In this document: positions 35,672 through 47,843 of the stretch, piece after piece
Position numbering within the stretch: the first letter of the stretch is position 1
Layout: each line of letters opens with the position of its first letter
Origin: Chamaecrista fasciculata
Taxonomy: Eukaryota; Streptophyta; Magnoliopsida; Fabales; Fabaceae
Reading direction: 5' to 3'
Length of the DNA stretch: 64,000 bases
Assembly (NCBI GenBank): GCA_003254925.1
Contig: QANZ01046319.1
Span: 66,976 to 130,975 of the forward strand
Program-made: the position numbers and the translations under genes
The notes under the pieces: generated by a model
Told to the model about the DNA's origin: nothing
The model's input: only the letters and a program-made list of their open reading frames with translations
Database searches by the model: none

Positions 35672-37114
35672 ATGCAGCAAACCCTAGTTCTGTACCCTGC
35701 TCCTGGCATCAGCCACGTCATCTCCATGGTGGAGCTCGGCAAGCTCCTCCTCCGTCACTACCCAAACTCCTTCTCCATCACCATCTTCCTCACCACCGGC
35801 TTCCACCATTCTTCTCCATCCATTGATTCCTACATCCGTCGCATCTCTCAATCCTACCCTTCAATTTCCTTTCACTCTCTTTCTTTTGTCGCATTCAAAC
35901 CCTCTTCTCCCAAATACCTTGCTAACTTCTTCGAATTCATTCATCTTAACGCACCCCACGTGGCCTCTGCTCTCACCCATCTCTCTAAATCATCCAAAAT
36001 CCCAGCTTTAATCATCGACTTCTTCTGCGCTTCAGCAATTCCTATAGCTTCTTCTCTTAACATCCCCTGTTTCTACTTCATCACCTCTGGCGCCGCCCCT
36101 CTCGCCGTCTGCGCTTACTTCCCCAAAATTCACCCACAGATCGACGGTAGTTTCAAGGATCTCTCCATTGATCTTCACATCCCTGGAAACCCACCACTCA
36201 AGGCTTACCACATTATGGAGCCTCTCCTCGATCGTGATGACTCTATTTACTGGGACATGCTTCATTTCTGTTCCCAATTGTCCAAATCTGACGGCATGAT
36301 CGTTAACACATTTCGAGAGCTCGAGCCCGTGGCAATCGATGCTTTCACAGACGGTGCATGCTTCCCAGACACCGACGCGCCGCCACCTGTTTTCTACATT
36401 GGCCCTCTCATTGTTGATAGAAGTGGCACCGAAGAAGAAGGGAAAAAAACAGGGGATGCAGAAACAGAGTGTTTGAAATGGCTAGAGAAGCAGCCAAGCA
36501 GAAGCGTCTTGTATTTGTGCTTTGGGAGTCGTGGATCGTTCTCGGTGTCGCAATTGAAGGAGATCGCCGAGGCGTTGGAGAGGAGCGAACAGAGATTCTT
36601 GTGGGTAGTTAAGAAGCCGCCGATGGATAAGAGTGCGAAGCAGATTATGGATACAAGTTCGGATTTTGAATTGAGTTCAGTGTTGCCGAGTGGGTTTATG
36701 GAGAGGACGAAGAAGAAGGGGATGGTGGTGAAGTCTTGGGTTCCACAAGTGGAGGTGCTGAGTAAAGAATCGGTGGGTGGGTTTGTGACACATTGTGGGT
36801 GGAATTCGGTGTTGGAGGCGGTGGTGGCCGGAGTTCCGATGATCGCTTGGCCGTTGTATGCAGAGCAGCACATAAACAGGAATGAGCTAGTAGAGGATAT
36901 GAAGATGGCGATAGGGTTGGAGCACAGAAAGGAAGATGGGTTTGTGAGTGGGGAGGAACTGGAGAAGAAAGTGAGGGAATTGATGGAGTCTGAGAAAGGG
37001 AGAGAGATGAGAGAGAGAAGCTTCAAGATGAAAGAAATGGCTGCATCAGCCATGGCACCAAATGGTTCATCCACAGAAGATTTGAACAAGTTAGTTGAGA
37101 GATGGATTAGATAG
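35672..37114 (+). CDS. UGT88-like: UDP-glycosyltransferase, UGT88 type (copy E), intronless
   Basis: One open frame of 480 codons starts [12 protein letters not shown]. Catalytic His is H15 in GISH (Ser before His, as in copy D) and the partner Asp D116. The PSPG box covers about residues 356-399 and begins WVPQ instead of the WAPQ found in every other complete copy here. HCGWNS and the terminal AEQ are kept. The gene and its 3' flank (to about 37195) are close to copy D, so D and E are a recent tandem pair about 5.6 kb apart. There is no intron, signal peptide or membrane segment. It has a recognisable promoter and a MITE ends 364 bases upstream. Donor probably UDP-glucose; acceptor unknown. 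Confidence 0.93.
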   Translation: MQQTLVLYPAPGISHVISMVELGKLLLRHYPNSFSITIFLTTGFHHSSPSIDSYIRRISQSYPSISFHSLSFVAFKPSSPKYLANFFEFIHLNAPHVASALTHLSKSSKIPALIIDFFCASAIPIASSLNIPCFYFITSGAAPLAVCAYFPKIHPQIDGSFKDLSIDLHIPGNPPLKAYHIMEPLLDRDDSIYWDMLHFCSQLSKSDGMIVNTFRELEPVAIDAFTDGACFPDTDAPPPVFYIGPLIVDRSGTEEEGKKTGDAETECLKWLEKQPSRSVLYLCFGSRGSFSVSQLKEIAEALERSEQRFLWVVKKPPMDKSAKQIMDTSSDFELSSVLPSGFMERTKKKGMVVKSWVPQVEVLSKESVGGFVTHCGWNSVLEAVVAGVPMIAWPLYAEQHINRNELVEDMKMAIGLEHRKEDGFVSGEELEKKVRELMESEKGREMRERSFKMKEMAASAMAPNGSSTEDLNKLVERWIR

Positions 37115-38708
37115 TGGTTCTTGAAACTTGATTGTACTATAATCTGAACCTAAAATGTTATTAATGCTTCAACAAAAATTGCTATCAATGAAGCTTTTTG
37201 TTTTTAAATTTTATGTGTGACCATAAAATTTGCTCATAAGATGACCTAGGAGTCGTTGATCTAGCCACATGAACATATATATATATATATATATATATAT
37301 TGCCTTTAATAATGTAATATATATTGTCTGATTTTTTTTTGGGCCTGAATATATTGTCTGATTTAAATGGAATAAAACGATGAGACTTTAAATTTAAATG
37401 CAAAATGACATGTTACATATCGCAAAAAGGACAGACACATAAAGTGATGATGTCTTAATCCCATATATGTTTCTACCATCATATATGGCATGAATAATTG
37501 AGGAGGAAGGGCTATGGAGATCTGAGAGTAGGAGATTGTGATCTTTATCTCTATCTTTCTTATATATTTTTTTGAACGGTGAAAGTGTAATTTTGATACT
37601 TTTAACTTAGAGTAGGTGATTGTAATCAAATTTTTTATTATTTATTTTGTAATATTGATCTTACAAGATTGGGATCTATCAAATTAAACTATGAAAATGA
37701 GTTGTTTGTTTTATGATATCAATTAAGCAAATAAATTTATTTATATATTTCCGTTTCAACTTTCAAGTCAAATGTAGCAATTTTAAGTTACGAATTACTT
37801 CTGACAAATTTTTTTTTTATCTGATTGAGATTATTAATAAATGAGATAAAATCAGACCTTAAAATAAGTTTAAGACAAAGTTAAAGAATAACAATTTATA
37901 TATATATATATTGAAAAAATAGCTAATAATCAGATAAAGGTATTTAATATATTTTTTTTTTTTAAAAAAGAAGAAAATATTCATAATTATATATATATAT
38001 ATATATATGAGAACGGTTTAAATAGCTAACTGTAAAAAATTAAAATAGAAATAAAATTTATGATTTAGATAACCTTATTTTATGACATTATAAGAAATAT
38101 TTGTTAATTTTTTTCGGTCTTTATATTTTCCTATTTTCATTTTTTTAATTGATAAAGCTATATATATATTTAGTTGGAAATTTTAGATAACTATTATTAC
38201 ATTATATTTTAGAGTTATCTCAATTCTACAAGTTAGAAATAACGACATAAATCATATGATATCACATTTTGAAGATCAAAACAAAATAAATGTAAAAGTT
38301 TGAAAACTGAAATAGAACAAAAAATTGCTTTAGGACCAAAATGAAAGATTATTTTATAATCTAAGGACCAAAATTAATATTTCACTTTGAAATTTTAAAG
38401 GACAAGTTGTGAAAGGTGTAATGAGGAGAGATTTGCAAAACAACCTGTTGTTTCTTTTACAGTAGAAGAGATTCAATTATTCAAAGATTGAATGTTTAAA
38501 GGGTTACTCCATAATGCAAAGCATGCAATTAGTGATGTAGCTTGGTACACAGTTTTGATTAATTAAAAAAATTATTTTTTTAAATATTTTTAAACATTAA
38601 ATTACTCAGGAAAAAGAAAAGAAAAGATATATCTTTTGATGGAAGTGTTGGAAAGATTATATAGGTAGGAGAAATAGAAATTAACCATTTCATAACAACC
38701 CTTTTGGG

Positions 38709-38750
<42 letters not shown>

Positions 38751-39826
38751 AACTCTTAAAATGATTGCATAGTTTCTTAATTAGTGCTATCTACTCTCAA
38801 TGATCACATCTTTAAAGAAAGGTCAAATGCATTTCTATACTTTTCTTTTGAGTAGTTGAAGAGCCATTTGCACCGTACATCTAGAAGACATATCACATCT
38901 TACTTTCTCTATGTGTTTTTTTCTAATAATCCCATACTATTAATTATATTCTATAGTTGTTAATCTAACAACAAACACCGTATGGGTGTGTTAATTAATC
39001 TAGTTTAGGATTCCGCGTGTCCCATTTTTTCCTTCTTAAAAAACGAAAACAAATAAAGAAACAAACACAGTAAAACATGAGCAATCATTACTCCATAACT
39101 TGAAAAATACATCCTTCCTAAAATAACCTGGTGTCCAACTAAAATAACCTGTTAATATATAATCCTTTTCTTCTTTTTTTTAATTGGGGAAAAACTGATG
39201 AACTTATATATTCGCTTAATTATGAGAAAGTTAAATATATCATTTCTTAGAAAACTTGTTTTTTCTGCATTTATAATATTGGGTGAACGGTTCTTATCCA
39301 GTGTAAGTAAGTCTCAATTTTCTTAAAGAAATATTCATGTCCATATTAAAATTGTAAATCCAACTATCAATCACATGCAAATGCACTTGCCAACTCATAC
39401 ACATAATTAACAAGGAAAATTATACACGCCCAAAAGCATCGCACTAGGTATATTCTGTTGTTTCATAAGACAAACTACAGAATATTCATAAGACAAACTG
39501 ATTAATTAAACGTGTAAACACATGCTCGTTCATAAATAATTGACTTATCGTCTTTGACTTTCCTTCTTTAGATTAATAATAATAATAATACATGGCAAAG
39601 TTTGTATATTATTTTAAGTAAGGACTAAAAAGCATCGTCTTAGTTGTTATGGATATTTCTTTGTTAAGAAAGTTTTATTTATATTACGAAGGTCAAAGGG
39701 TCATTTTAATCCATATATATCATTATATTTATTTTAGTCTTTTATATTTCAAAAGATTTATATTGGGCTTAACTATTGAAAAAATATTTCATTTTAGTCT
39801 CTAAGAAATGATATATAAATCTTTTG

Positions 39827-39857
<31 letters not shown>

Positions 39858-39869
39858 CAAGTTTAATGA
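37115..39869. other. AT-rich spacer with several (TA)n tracts; no gene seen
   Basis: (TA)n or (AT)n tracts lie near 37276-37301, 37990-38008, 38717-38748 and 39827-39853. A short motif family of 'aagttacgaattact' type near 37785 recurs around 39890, 43490 and 50690. No open frame has recognisable similarity. Confidence 0.5.
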
Positions 39870-40052
39870 ATGTAACGAGCTCAGAACTACGTATTGTTTT
39901 TGAAGAGTATTTTCTCTATTTAGTTGGATTAGTGTATAAGTGAGGTCAAATCAAATCTCGAAACTAGGTTGCTCATCTCACGTTTAAATAATCAAAATTG
40001 GCTATATTTCTCCCATTTCAAGTCAGAATAAAACGAGTTCAGAGCTACATGT

Positions 40053-40244
40053 TGTTGTGAATATTTGTATTAATTAGGATATCATATAGGAGTTTATTAG
40101 GAATTGATTATATAGCAATTAGGGATTGATTGTAGCTGAATATATTTATTCTCATTTATCTTGTTTCCTAGAATAGATTGTAAACTCTTGTATAAATACC
40201 CTATCTTTTTCATGAATAAGATACACAATTTCTCTCATTTATCA
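40053..40244 (+). repeat. 5' LTR of the copia element
   Basis: 192 bp, TG...CA ends. It contains tataaatac near 40191 as a likely TATA box and an aataag-type polyadenylation context near 40215-40221. Confidence 0.93.
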
Positions 40245-40257
40245 TGGTATCAGAGCC
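40245..40257 (+). promoter_or_regulatory. Primer-binding site, initiator Met-tRNA type
   Basis: tggtatcagagcc directly follows the 5' LTR. This is the standard plant copia site complementary to the 3' end of initiator methionine tRNA. Confidence 0.93.
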
Positions 40258-40810
40258 TATTGTGATCCTCCACTAGTTTCTCTTTTCTTTCTAGCCATCA
40301 TTTTTTTTCTCTCTTCCCACTACTGTGTTTCATTCCAGTAGGGCATTTTGAGGCTGTGTTTCATTCCAGCCAACCATTTTTCTCTTCCCACTACTGCGTT
40401 TCAATCCACTAGGGCTTTCTACAGTTGTGTTTCATTCCAGCCATCAGTATTTAGGGTTTTGTACGGCTGTGTGTCATTCCAGCCTTCACCTTCATTAGGG
40501 TTTTCTACTATCATCACTGCACCACGCTGAAACAGGTCTTTGTCGGGCTTTTCTTGGAACACGCGCCCCACCACCGTCTTCAGAAGGTTCGACCATCAAA
40601 ACCCACCTTTCCCTGTCGCCGTCTGCCGTCGCACGCGACCCCACGCGCCGCCCGACAGTTCACCGGAAAGTTTACGCGCCGGCGCGTGACGCCGTTTCCG
40701 GCACCGGATTCCGCCGTTCTCGACGTCGCTGTGCTCGCCGGCCTCTTCTGGTCTCATTTCTGGAGTTTGTTTGCCAATATCTCATACTTGTGTTGGTCTC
40801 CTCTTTCTTA

Positions 40811-41464
40811 ATGGCGTGTTCATCATCTGTGACTACCTCAATTGCCCACATTGGTAATGTAACTGCTTGCCTTACTCATTCTCCTGACATTGGTCCTTGG
40901 ATTCTTGACTCGGGTACCTCTGAACATATCTCTGGTAATAAACATTTGTTTACCCATATTTCTAGTTCCTCTTCTCTTACTTCCATTACTATAGCCAATG
41001 GTTGTAAAACTATTGCTACAGGAATTGGTCAAGCTCAAATTCTTCCTTCCTTATTTGTTGATTATGTTCTTTATGTTCCAGAATCTCCCTTCAATCTTAT
41101 CTCTGTTAGCAAATTAATTCGTTCTCACAATTGTTCTATTACCTTTGCTAATAATTGTGTTTCTATCCAGGATCGTATTACGGGTCGGATGATTGGCATA
41201 GGCCGTGAATCAAAAGGATTGTACTATCTTTCACCTGTTACATCTCCAGTTGCATGCCCATCGAGTAGTTCTCCGTCACTCCTTCACAATCGTCTAGGAC
41301 ATCCAAGCGTTTCTAAACTCCGCCAAATGGATGCCTCTCTTTCTACCTTGTCTTCCCTCCCGTGTGAGTCGTGTCAATTGGGTAAACACACACGTTCTTC
41401 CTTCTCTAGTAATCTCAATAGTCGATCCACCTCACCTTTTCAGTTTGTTCACTCTGATGTTTAG
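40811..41464 (+). pseudogene. Copia protease and pre-integrase region, ended by a stop
   Basis: From ATG 40811 the frame contains the protease motif WILDSGTSEHISG and the pre-integrase region with HNRLGHPSVSKL and CESCQLGKH. It stops at TAG 41462-41464, where related polyproteins have Trp (DVWGPS). No gag domain lies upstream. Positions 40320-40510 instead hold a run of repeated 'gtgtttcattccagcc' units. A readthrough or sequencing artefact at the stop cannot be excluded. Confidence 0.85.
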
Positions 41465-43087
41465 GGTCCTAGTCGTGTGCCTTCTGTTTTTGGTTTTCAG
41501 TACTTCATAACCTTTATTGATGATTACTCTCGTTGTACATGGTTTTATTTGATGAAATCTCGTTCTGAGGTTTTTGATATCTTCCAAAGTTTTTGTGCTG
41601 AAATCAAAACTCAGTTTAACATTTCTATTTCTATCTTGCGTTCTGATAATGCTAAGGAGTATTTGTCTACACCATTTAAGACCTTTATGACCTCTCAGAG
41701 AATTCTACATCAGACATCTTGTCCTTATACCCCACAACAAAATGGGATAGCCGAACGTAAGAATCGTCACCTTATTGAAACAGCTCGCACTTTACTTATT
41801 CATAATAATGTCCCTACCAAATTTTGGAGTGACGCAGTTCTCACTGCATGTTACCTGATCAATCGCATGCCTTCATCAACTTTAAATGATCAAATCCCTC
41901 ATTCCTTGTTGTTTCCTAATGATCCTCTTTATCATCTTCCTCCTCGTGTCTTTGGTTGTGTTTGTTTTGTGCATGATCTAACCCCAGGAAAAGATAAACT
42001 CACGGCCAAATCCATCAAGTGTATTTTTCTCGGCTATGCTAGACTCCAAAAGGGCTACCGAAGTTATTGTCCAGCAACTCAACGGTGTTTCACCTCTCCT
42101 GATGTGACCTTCTTTGAGTCTACTCCATTCTTCGAGTCACCTGTGTCTTCTAGTCCTCCTGTGACTGAAGCCCTTCCTGTTCTCCCAGAACCTTCACTCC
42201 AGGAACCACCTAGTCCACCTCTTCAGACATATCATCGCCGCCCGCGTCCCGACACCACAGGTCCTCCTTCTGACTCACAACCTTTGTCGGCTCCACTCGC
42301 TGCTCCGATCCAACCTCCACCAGAAAGTCCTCCGATTGCCATTCATAAAGGTATTCGTTCCACTCGTAATCCTCATTCTGTTTATAATTTCTTGAGCTAT
42401 CATCGTTTCTCTACTCCATATTATGTCTTTGTGTCTTCTTTGGACTCTGTTTCTATTCCTAAGACTACAGATGAAGCTCTTGCACATCCTGGGTGGAGGC
42501 AAGCCATGCTTGATGAGATGTCTGCTTTACATTCCAATGGTACATGGGACTACATTAAAGGAGCGCCAGGACAGGGATTATTATATGAGAATAGAGGAAA
42601 CTCCCAAATTGTTGGCTTTTCAGATGCTGATTGGGCTGGTTCACCAGATGATAGGCGATCCACATCTGGATATTGCGTTTTAATTGGGGGTAACCTAGTC
42701 TCTTGGAAAAGTAAGAAACAAAATGCGGTTGCAAGGTCTAGTGCAGAAGCTGAGTATCGTACTATGGTTTTAGCAACTTGTGAACTAGTATGGTTGAAAC
42801 AACTTCTTCAAGAGATGAAATTTGGAGACATACACAAAATGGAGCTGATATGTGATAACCAAGCAGCTATGCACATTGCCTCAAATCCAGTGTTTCATGA
42901 AAGAACCAAACACATTGAAATTGATTGTCACTTTATTAGAGAGAAGATTCAGTCCGGATGTCTTGCTACTCGGTTTGTCAATTCAAATGATCAGCTGGCT
43001 GATATTCTCACTAAATCTCTCAGAGGTTCTCGAATTAAATATCTATGTGACAAGCTTGGTGTTTATGACATATATGCTCCAGCTTGA
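41465..43087 (+). pseudogene. Copia integrase joined in frame to RNase H, reverse transcriptase missing
   Basis: Just after the TAG the same frame reopens and runs 536 codons or more to TGA 43085-43087. It carries integrase residues (FIDDYS, LRSDNAKE, PQQNGIAERKN), a Pro-rich linker and the start of the RT region (HPGWRQAMLDEMSALHSNGTWD). Near 42559 it jumps directly to YIKGAPGQGLLYEN, which lies downstream of RT, followed by RNase H motifs (FSDADWAG, RSSAEAEYR, KHIEIDCHFIRE). The deletion preserves the frame. It removes the whole catalytic RT core including its YxDD box. Confidence 0.88.
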
Positions 43088-43094
43088 GGGGGAG
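43086..43094 (+). promoter_or_regulatory. Polypurine tract of the copia element
   Basis: gagggggag abuts the 3' LTR at 43095, as needed for plus-strand priming. Confidence 0.85.
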
Positions 43095-43284
43095 TGTTGT
43101 GAATATTTGTATTAATTAGGATATCATATAGGAGTTTATTAGGAATTGATTATATAGCAATTAGGGATTGATTGTAGCTGAATATTTATTCTCATTTATC
43201 TTGTTTCCTAGAATAGATTGTAAACTCTTGTATAAATACCCTATCTTTTTCATGAATAAGATACACAATTTCTCTCATTTATCA
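43095..43284 (+). repeat. 3' LTR of the copia element
   Basis: 190 bp; identical to the 5' LTR except that gaatatatttattc there is gaatatttattc here. Confidence 0.93.
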
Positions 43285-43690
43285 CATGTTATTTAATTTA
43301 GAGAGTCTTTTTTTTTTAATCAGTTAGGATCGTTAGCAAATGAGGTCAACTTGAACTCGAAAGTGGATTTCGAACCAATTTTTCATAATTTTTTTTTCTT
43401 TTTATTCCCAACCTCACTTTCAAGTCCAATTTAATCTCATTTGTTAATGGTCTCAAAGTGACAGAAAAATGACTCATTAATTAAGAGTAACTTGTAGCTA
43501 TGATGAATTCATCACATTCAGAATTGAAACGAGAGAGAGATATGACAAATTTTAATTGTTTGACTATGAAATGAATAATCTACTTTTGAGATTTGATTTG
43601 ACCTCGTTTGTTGACGAATTCAACTAGATAGAGGAAGTACTATTCAAAAGCAACGCGTAGCTCTGGACTTGTCACATTTAAACTTTAAAC

Positions 43691-44045
43691 AAGATAAATA
43701 TTATCATATTTGATCCCTAGAGTTAACATTATTGGGAGGAAAAAAAATGAAATATACCACATATAATCTGGAGAAACGCATGACATTACAAAAAAAAAAA
43801 ATGACCCTTTAATCATTTAGGAACTGAAGCTTCTGTTTTCATTTATATTGTAAATTAAATAAATAAAAGATACCACGGATAATATAATATATATATATAT
43901 AATGACAAAAAAATATATACAAGATTCCCTGCCATATATAGTTGGTTGTCATACAACTCTTCTGTGCAAATATAAGTTGTTACGCAGATTGCTCACAAGA
44001 CGATTTGGAATTGTCTTAGCTTATCGTTAACCTTTGAAGAAAAAA
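43691..44045. promoter_or_regulatory. Upstream region of UGT copy F
   Basis: AT-rich. A TATATA motif in ccatatatagttgg near 43935 lies about 110 bases before the ATG and is a possible core promoter. No gene was seen. Confidence 0.35.
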
Positions 44046-45406
44046 ATGCAACAAAGCATAGTGTTTTATCCGGTGCCAGCCATGGGTCACCTAATCCCCA
44101 TGGTTGAGTTTGGCAAGCGTCTCCTCCTCCGTCGTCCCGGCTCCTGCACCGTCACCGTCCTCCTCGCCTCCTCCGACTTCTCTGGCTTCGGCCTCCACGC
44201 CGCCTCTGTCAACTCCTACCTCCGCCGCACCTCTCAATCCTACCCCTCCATCTCCTTCCTCCGCCTCCCTCCCGTGACACTCAACCCCACCACCCCCCAG
44301 AGCGCCGCCGCCACGTGTTACGAGTTCCTCCGGCGGAACACAAGCCACGTGGCCTCCGCCCTCAACCACATCTCTCAAACCTCCCACATCTCAGCCTTCG
44401 TCTTCGATCTCCTCTGCACTTCCGCACTCCACGTGGCTTCTTCTCTTGGCATCCCCGCTTATCAGTTCTTCACCGCCGGCGCCGCCATTCTCGCCGCTTT
44501 CTCCTACTTCCCCATCATCCACCAACAAACCCATGAGAGCTTCAAGGACATGCATGATGACGTGGAGCTTGAGTTCCCGGGAAACCCACCATTGATGTCG
44601 CGACACATGGTGACACCAATGCTTGACCGAGACGACCCTGCTTATTGGGACATGCTTGATTTCAAAAGCAGAGGGGATCATCGTGAACACGTTCCAAGAG
44701 ATGGAACCGAAAGCGGTTAAGGCGGTTACGGATGGCACGTGCTTTCCAGACCCGAAGGAAGCGCCACGTGTGTACTACGTGGGGCCGTTGGTTTGTGAAC
44801 CAAAAAGCAATGATGATGAGTATGAGTGTGTGAGGTGGGTGGAAAAGCAGGGGAAAAGAAGCGTGGTGTACTTGAGCTTCGGAAGCTTAGGGTGTTTTAC
44901 GGTGGCGCAATTGAAGGAGATCGCGGTGGCGCTAGAGAGGAGTGACCAGAGATTCTTGTGGGTTGTGAAGAGGCCGCTTGATGATGATGATGAAGAGGAG
45001 GAGTTTGAGTTGAAAAGAGTGTTGCCTCAAGGGTTCCTGGAGAGGACCAAGGAGAAGGGTATGGTGGTCAAGTCCTGGGCCCCACAGGTAACACTTTCTA
45101 AACTCTTAAATTTGAATTAATATTATGTTTTTTATCTCCAAATTCTTTTTTCCTAGACTTATTGACAATTATAATATTTGAAGAATCAATTTGTATCCTC
45201 AATTATTCAAAAATTTATAAAAATCCATAATTTCTTTTTTTAAAAAAAACCTATAAGGTGAGATTTGACTTTTGAATTTTGAGAGTAGACCACGCATTAG
45301 ATTACAAACGGATTAGATTATTCGTAAGAATCAAAATATTAAATTGGTAGGTTCAATATTTAATGATGAATTAATATTCGCGGGTCCCACAGGTAGGACT
45401 TCTAGT

Positions 45407-45680
45407 TTTTTTTTTTTTTATAAAAAAAAAAAGCTCAAAAGAGTCTACAGGGCGGAAACCGCCCGAGGGAAGGTAACTCCTCTACAATGAAAAATAAGAC
45501 TTTCACTACAAATAGAGATAACACTAGGCAGTTCATGTAACCCAATGAGAAGGGAATGAGCATAGTTGGCCAACTTTTTAGCAACAAAATTGCTCTCACG
45601 ATAAACATGCTTCAAGGTGATAAAATGCCCGTTATTATGCAACAAACACCGAATTTGCAAAATCAAACTGCTAGTTCTGA
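45407..45680 (-). mobile_element. LINE 3' fragment (RNase H end) in the intron of copy F
   Basis: On the minus strand 45666-45445 encodes ITLKHVYRESNFVAKKLANYAH, matching the C-terminal 'HVxRExNxxAdxLA' motif of plant LINE RNase H domains. The fragment ends in a T-run on the + strand (45407-45419), that is, a poly(A) tail in LINE orientation. It is truncated at its 5' end. Confidence 0.7.
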
Positions 45681-45768
45681 ATTAGTAGTTCGTACTGTAA
45701 ATCATATGATGTAAAAGAAAAATATTTTTGAATTCATAAGTATAATTTGTCAAAAAAAAAAAGGTTAT

Positions 45769-47342
45769 TGTCACGCCCGACATTGCGGAGAATGTCGATT
45801 ATGACGAAAAAAGAGGAGTCGCCACCAAATTTTATAAGAAAAATTTGAAAAAATAATTTTGGGAAAAACCTTGAGAAAAATGGTGGATAAGACAATTTTA
45901 GAAAAAATGGTCTTGAACCAAAAACGGGTTCGGGAACACATTTAATTTCTAGGGAAGGTGTCAGGCACCCTAGAAACCCTTTATAACTATAAGGTTACCC
46001 CAAAATAATTATTTAAATTAAATGGCCTAAATATTTATAATTAATTATCCCTAATCACACAACAAACATCCTCGAGAACAAGAATTGATGAACAAATATA
46101 TTAAATTGCAATCACACCAGTCATGAAAACATACAAGCATTCACAATAGTGGATACAAACAATTTAATAAAGAAAAATAGAGAAATAAAAAAAGTTAGAC
46201 TTGACTCAGGTTTTGGAACCCAAGACCTACGTACCCTTGTTAGGGATCAAAGTCCACGTAGTTCGAAATCAAATTGGTAATTTGGAGATGGGTAGAAATA
46301 TAGAGTAGTCCAAAACCTAGAAGAAGAGTGCAATCTAGTCCCTATCGAGATCTTAAAATTGCAATCTTTGGATGAATCCTTTGAGGATTTGAACGCCTTT
46401 GGAAATGATTCCCATTGTTCCTTCATCCGGGTTCAATGGACAAACTCTCATGTAATTTTAAACCTACCCAAAGAATGAGATGGAGATGATGAAAAATTAA
46501 AAAGGAAGAAAGAATGTTTGCCGAAATTACGGACTCACAACATGAATTTTCTCTCTAAAAAACAATCAGATTTTTCTCTCTAAAGTCGAATTTTCTTATC
46601 TCTAAATTCTGATTTTTCCTCTTTTTTCCTCTCCAAAAGTTGTTCTTTTCCTACAAACATCTCATCTATTTATAGACTTGAAAGGAGAATCAATGAAAAT
46701 CAAGAATTGATTTTAATTGATATGAAAATATTTTCAATAATCAACTCAATCACCAATTTAAAATTGGTGACCAAATTTTGAATATTTGATTGATTTGAGT
46801 CAAAAATCAAAGATTTGATATGATCAAAATTGATCCCCAAAACTTCCCTTTTGCCTCATTTTCGTCTTCCTCTCTAATTAATCCCTTTTCCCTTCTTTAT
46901 GCATGCTTCATGGCTAAGGAAGATGAATAACTCATTCTAAATCTTCCTTAAATTAAACTTGATGTATGTAATTGACAAGAAATGGGCTTTGGCCTAAATT
47001 GGTTAAATTGGTAATGTTTAGGAACAAAAAGGGAATGGTTTCAAATCCCAACTTCGCCACTTTTACCATTTTCCTTACCTTTTTTTTTTTTTATAATTTT
47101 CATTAAACTTTATTTATTTTATTTTTATTTATTTTGAGACTCTCCTTTTGACTTTATTTATTTTATTTTTATTTATTTTGAGACTCTCCTTTTGTCTTTT
47201 TGGAATTTTTATTAAAATTAAGGTTTTGAAAACTCAAAATTCTTATTTTATTTTGAATGCCCAATAGGTTTATTTATATAAAAAGATGACCCAAAACTTT
47301 TATTTATTTATAAAAATACCCGGTCAAAATCGGGTGTTCACA
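45769..47342. mobile_element. Solo LTR, Ty3/gypsy (Tat/Ogre-like), in the intron of copy F
   Basis: The 1574-bp block starts tgtcacgcccgacattgcgg and ends cgggtgttcaca. It has TG...CA ends and perfect 5-bp target duplications gttat (45764-45768 and 47343-47347). No internal region or second LTR is present, so it is a solo LTR left by recombination between two LTRs. Phrases such as agaggagtcgccacc and 'agggaaggtgtcaggcaccct' resemble LTRs of the plant Tat/Ogre group as I remember them; that assignment is tentative. Orientation was not determined. Confidence 0.82.
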
Positions 47343-47843
47343 GTTATAAAGTGAGAGTAGATAATTAATTAAATCATTTATAAAACTAGAAAAATTACTC
47401 AAATTTATTTTAATTTTTAGGATAATTAGCTTTTTTTTTATTTATTAGACAGTTTAAATAAATTTAGAGTTCCTATATATGGATATGTAAATTTATCCGT
47501 CCTACAATTCAAATAAAAATTAATATTTATATGATTAAGATGTCCTATAACTATATAATCAGATAAAAAATAAATTTTTGAATCTATCTCTTTTCTATTC
47601 ATCATCATATCATATCTCATATAAAAAAGAAAACAACAGAGAGATGAATTCAAAACATTAGACTACTAAAATACTAAAACTTCTCATATCAAAACTCTAA
47701 CACAAATAAAAATGTTTTCACAAAGATGATCTAACATGACTTGAACAATTAGGCAAAACAAAAAAAAAAACACTTGAACAAAAAATTTTATGTACACAAA
47801 TTGAAATACTTTGTAATTCAACGAATTGTTATAGTTCAATTTA

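Larger units (their letters stand above)
40053..43284 (+). mobile_element. Young Ty1/copia retrotransposon derivative, internally deleted
   Basis: Two LTRs (40053-40244 and 43095-43284) are identical except for one 2-bp AT indel. Both start tgttgtgaat and end ttatca. Perfect 5-bp target duplications catgt flank the element (40048-40052 and 43285-43289). A primer-binding site and polypurine tract adjoin the LTRs. At 3.2 kb it is shorter than a full copia element (about 5 kb): no gag was recognised and the reverse transcriptase is missing. It must have moved with proteins supplied in trans, or lost these parts after insertion. Confidence 0.95.
39870..43690. repeat. Old foldback repeat split by the copia insertion
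   Basis: Positions about 39880-40010 (agctcagaactacgtattg, then gtgaggtcaaatcaaatctc) and about 43560-43675 (gacctcgtttgttgac, agctctggacttgtcac) are imperfect reverse complements. The copia element lies between them with its 5-bp target duplication. The foldback unit is therefore older than the retrotransposon. Exact limits are uncertain. Confidence 0.5.
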
